Shown one piece after another: positions 62,099 to 64,000 of a stretch of 64,000 nucleotides of DNA. Numbering within the stretch: position 1 is the first letter of the stretch; each line of letters begins with the position of its first letter. A program made the translations under genes and the position numbers. Origin of the DNA: Enterovibrio sp051650965 (lineage in GTDB: Bacteria > Pseudomonadota > Gammaproteobacteria > Enterobacterales > Vibrionaceae). The notes under the pieces were generated by a model. The model was not told the origin of the DNA, did not search any database, and worked only from the letters and a program-made list of their open reading frames with translations. Location of the stretch: the NCBI GenBank assembly GCA_051650965.1, contig JBOFRL010000041.1, positions 1 through 64,000 of the forward strand. Reading direction: 5' to 3'.

Positions 62099-62743
62099 GT
62101 GGAAAAAGTTTTAAATTATCGCAACACGCATTTTATAACGAGCGCGCCAGATATACGTCATCTTCCTGAAGATACCGGCATTGAAATTGCTTTTGCTGGG
62201 CGATCTAACGCAGGAAAATCTAGCTCAATCAATCGCCTGTGCGATCAAAAAAATTTAGTAAAAACCAGCAAAACCCCGGGACGCACGCAGCTTATTAATT
62301 TATTTAAAGTGGCGGACGGCTGTCATATTGTCGACTTGCCTGGATATGGATTTGCCCAAGTCCCGCTGGCATTAAAGCAAAAATGGCAAAAATCGCTAGG
62401 CGAATATTTGCAAAAACGCGAGCAATTAAAAGGACTTGTGGTGCTTATGGATATTCGCCATCCCATGAAAGATCTTGACCAAGATCTGATTTACTGGGCA
62501 GTACAGAGCAACCTGCCAGTGCAAGTGCTGCTGACTAAGTGCGACAAGCTCAAAGCTGGCGCAAGAAAGGCGCAGCTGGTGCGGATCCGCGAAGCCGCGC
62601 TCGCTTTTTGTGGCGACGTAGAGGTTGACCTGTATTCCTCTTTGCAAGGAACAGGAGTTGATAAATTAAAAAATAAACTCAACTCTTGGTATCAGCTCGT
62701 TAACGTAAATGAAGATGAAGAAAAAGAAGAAGAAATTGCATAA
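62099..62743 (+). CDS. engB: Ribosome-biogenesis GTP-binding protein EngB
   Basis: GTPase needed for late 50S assembly (also YihA/YsxC). The 214-residue protein has G1 GRSNAGKSSSIN, G2-region KTPGRTQLIN, G3 DLPGYGFAQV, G4 TKCDKLKAG and an acidic C-terminus (EDEEKEEE). The start is GTG with CGGAG seven nt upstream. Genes named after the same E. coli region (yihI, hemN, dtd, yihY) are also in this window. Confidence 0.96.
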   Translation: MEKVLNYRNTHFITSAPDIRHLPEDTGIEIAFAGRSNAGKSSSINRLCDQKNLVKTSKTPGRTQLINLFKVADGCHIVDLPGYGFAQVPLALKQKWQKSLGEYLQKREQLKGLVVLMDIRHPMKDLDQDLIYWAVQSNLPVQVLLTKCDKLKAGARKAQLVRIREAALAFCGDVEVDLYSSLQGTGVDKLKNKLNSWYQLVNVNEDEEKEEEIA

Positions 62744-63090
62744 CAATTTTTTACTCTTCTGATCCTTATTGCTGCTCACTGATAATATTGGTGAGCAGTC
62801 ATTTATAATTATTACCAAACAAGACTCATACTCTGCGTCTGCATAAAGAATATAAATCTTGTCAGGTAAAACAAATATCCACCAAAATAATAAACATGAC
62901 GCATATATAAAAGTATGGCTTTGTGTCTTATAAATCCGTCTAACTTTTTTGTTTCGCCTAATATCACCTGCATACACTGCGCAAAATCACACTTTTAATA
63001 CTGTGCTTTATTATTCATTTATAGAGCAATGGATAATGTCAAATATCCCCCCTCCCTAATAAACAACTTGTTGCGCACAAAGGATGAGTC
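62744..63090. other. Intergenic region engB to XRE gene
   Basis: About 347 nt, very AT-rich, with no convincing gene. A hairpin with arms CTGCTCAC (62772-62779) and GTGAGCAG (62791-62798) follows engB and may end its transcript, though no T-run is present. Confidence 0.5.
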
Positions 63091-63480
63091 ATGATCCAAA
63101 GTAAAGAACAAATCGCTCAACGCATTCGAGAAGCGCGTGAATATAAAGAAATTACGCAGCTAGAAATGGCGAATCATTTAAGTATGGCGAGACAAACTTA
63201 TTTAGATATTGAGTCGGCAAAAACTGAACCTAAAATATCTTCTCTTGTTTTAATTGCAAATATAACCGGCAGACCATTTACTTGGCTTTTATATGATCAA
63301 AGCACAAGCTCTGATGTCGCATTTACTTATCGCGAAGAATTAAATAATTTATTAATGCTACTTAATATGCTTCCTGAATCTGCAAGAGAATTAGTCATTG
63401 GCCAAGCTCTTCATGTCGCAGAATATATGAATGCAAATTTAAATAATGAAACACTGCCCGATATGATCAAAACAAATTAA
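63091..63480 (+). CDS. XRE-family HTH transcriptional regulator
   Basis: A 129-residue protein with an N-terminal Cro/C1-type helix-turn-helix: IAQRIREAREYKEITQLEMA, then SMARQTYLDIESAKTEPKISSL (helices 2-4, residues 8-65). The C-terminal half (residues 75-129) is helical and may dimerise or bind a ligand; it has no known domain I can name. The gene is AT-rich with many ATT, AAT and TTA codons, unlike core neighbours. AAAGGATGAGTC precedes the ATG. Target unknown; it may be acquired. Confidence 0.82.
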   Translation: MIQSKEQIAQRIREAREYKEITQLEMANHLSMARQTYLDIESAKTEPKISSLVLIANITGRPFTWLLYDQSTSSDVAFTYREELNNLLMLLNMLPESARELVIGQALHVAEYMNANLNNETLPDMIKTN

Positions 63481-63566
63481 TAAAGAAATATTTTATTCAT
63501 TATTAAGCAACCTTTTTCTTGCTCGCTAACTAATATAAATCATTATCGACAACAAAAGTGAGCAAC

Positions 63567-63768
63567 ATGGGGCTTGCCATCATTCAAAGCAGGGCTTGCG
63601 TTGGGATCACCGCGCCGCCGGTGAGCGTTGAGGTACACATTAGCAACGGCTTGCCAGCATTTAATCTCGTTGGGCTAGCAGAAACCACCGTCAAAGAAGC
63701 ACGCGATCGCGTTCGCAGCGCCATCATAAACTCTGGCTTTGAATTTCCAGCCAAACGCATCACAGTAT
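63567..63768 (+). pseudogene. comM: comM (YifB) 5' fragment, interrupted
   Basis: The first about 67 codons match the start of ComM/YifB, a hexameric Mg-chelatase-like helicase for branch migration in natural transformation: PPVSVEVHISNGLPAFNLVG, then AETTVKEARDRVRSAIIN and PAKRITV. The family continues with NLAPADLPKEG; here the sequence changes after RITV to unrelated residues and stops at 63812. The rest of comM is not in the window, so the gene is disrupted by an insertion or rearrangement near 63766-63768. Confidence 0.85.
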
Positions 63769-63834
63769 TACGCAAGATTTACAGGAATAGAATTATATAT
63801 TCTACTATATAGTGTAACCTTAGGAGTCTTCAGG

Positions 63835-63993
63835 ATGGATTTTTTGGTATCTTGCAGGTGCGTTTTTGCAAGTGTAAGTATTGTTCTGGTTGATATATAC
63901 TATAGCGTTAAAATAAACCAATACTGTATGCATGAACAGTTCTTATGGTTGTTACAAATGATAACAAGGTTCATCAATGGTAATTACAGATAG
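63835..63993 (+). CDS. Small hypothetical protein in the inserted DNA
   Basis: A 52-residue open frame starting at ATG 63835 with TTAGGAG nine nt upstream. The middle (FASVSIVLVDIYYS) is hydrophobic and could be a membrane helix; no family is recognised. Its reality is uncertain because it lies in non-homologous edge DNA. Confidence 0.3.
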   Translation: MDFLVSCRCVFASVSIVLVDIYYSVKINQYCMHEQFLWLLQMITRFINGNYR

Positions 63994-64000
63994 CTTTTTA
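63977..64000 (+). CDS. Possible 5' end of a gene running off the window
   Basis: ATG at 63977 with AAGG seven nt upstream opens a frame of eight codons that is still open at the window end. It overlaps the 52-residue frame. It may be the first gene of the inserted element, but too little is visible to name it. Confidence 0.25.

Larger units (their letters stand above)
63768..64000. mobile_element. Foreign AT-rich DNA interrupting comM (left end only)
   Basis: From about 63768 to the window end the sequence is AT-rich and unrelated to comM. It includes small palindromes (AGAATTATATATTCT at 63788-63802, ACTATATAGT at 63803-63812) and starts no recognisable transposase. comM is a known target of Tn7-like transposons and resistance islands in other bacteria, but those insert later in the gene. 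The element type cannot be told from 230 nt. Confidence 0.5.

Noticed and set aside
62666..62977. A 103-residue minus-strand frame overlapping the end of engB
   Set aside because: It covers the acidic tail of engB and AT-rich spacer; no family similarity.
63759..63812. Frameshift or sequencing error in comM
   Set aside because: No continuation of ComM (NLAPADLPKEG or similar) is found in any frame of the following 230 nt.
1..64000. CRISPR arrays, tRNA genes, complete insertion sequences, toxin-antitoxin or defence operons
   Set aside because: No regularly spaced direct repeats, no cloverleaf-like segments, no transposase genes and no paired toxin-antitoxin frames were seen by eye.

Overview
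The window is a chromosomal segment of a gammaproteobacterium with moderate G+C. Gene order follows enteric and Vibrio-like genomes in many places: an rRNA operon leader beside murI; btuB opposite trmA; waaA to coaD to mutM beside rpmG-rpmB, coaBC and dut; gmk-rpoZ-spoT; comF-nfuA; plsB facing ubiA; rpoH-ftsX-ftsE-ftsY opposite rsmD; pldB-yigL; rlmB-rnr; glnA opposite typA; yihY-dtd; yihI and hemN; engB. MotX, a FliL-like protein, UspB, KdkA and the yihI-DUF2489-hemN order point to the Vibrio/Shewanella/Aeromonas part of the class rather than to Enterobacteriaceae. The genus is not determined.

Layout. 0-5 kb: rrn leader reading out of the window, murI, and a cobalamin-riboswitch-controlled btuB with a PP-loop ATPase behind it; trmA is divergent. 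5-11 kb: lipopolysaccharide inner-core genes (waaA, kdkA, two GT9 heptosyltransferase-family genes, one GT2 gene) ending at coaD. 11-15 kb: mutM, rpmG, rpmB, coaBC, dut. 15-20.5 kb: gmk, rpoZ, spoT, tex. 20.5-32 kb: comF, nfuA, plsB, ubiA, a FliL-like gene, glpG, rpoH, ftsXE and ftsY. 32.5-40 kb: rsmD, pldB, yigL, then a more variable block (COG3650-type secreted protein, EamA exporter, small secreted carbohydrate-binding protein, acyltransferase family 3) and a preQ1-riboswitch-controlled queuosine-precursor transporter. 40-50.5 kb: rlmB-rnr, a DUF4124 protein, glnA, typA, a DUF2959 lipoprotein, yihY-dtd. 50.6-59.7 kb: an AsmA-like protein, uspB, a DHFR-fold reductase, a small outer-membrane barrel, cysE, motX, yihI, DUF2489, hemN. 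59.9-64 kb: dcuC, a CsrB/CsrC-type regulatory RNA, engB, an XRE regulator, and a comM gene whose homology stops after about 67 codons at AT-rich foreign-looking DNA that runs off the window.

Most of the window is housekeeping: nucleotide, coenzyme A, haem and quinone synthesis, ribosome assembly, cell division, stress response and envelope building. The three best RNA findings are a Csr-type sponge RNA at 61474-61745 (12 GGA motifs in 228 nt and none in the flanks), a preQ1-I riboswitch before yhhQ and a cobalamin riboswitch before btuB. The clearest accessory event is the interruption of comM at the right edge. No CRISPR array, tRNA gene, complete insertion sequence or obvious defence system was seen.
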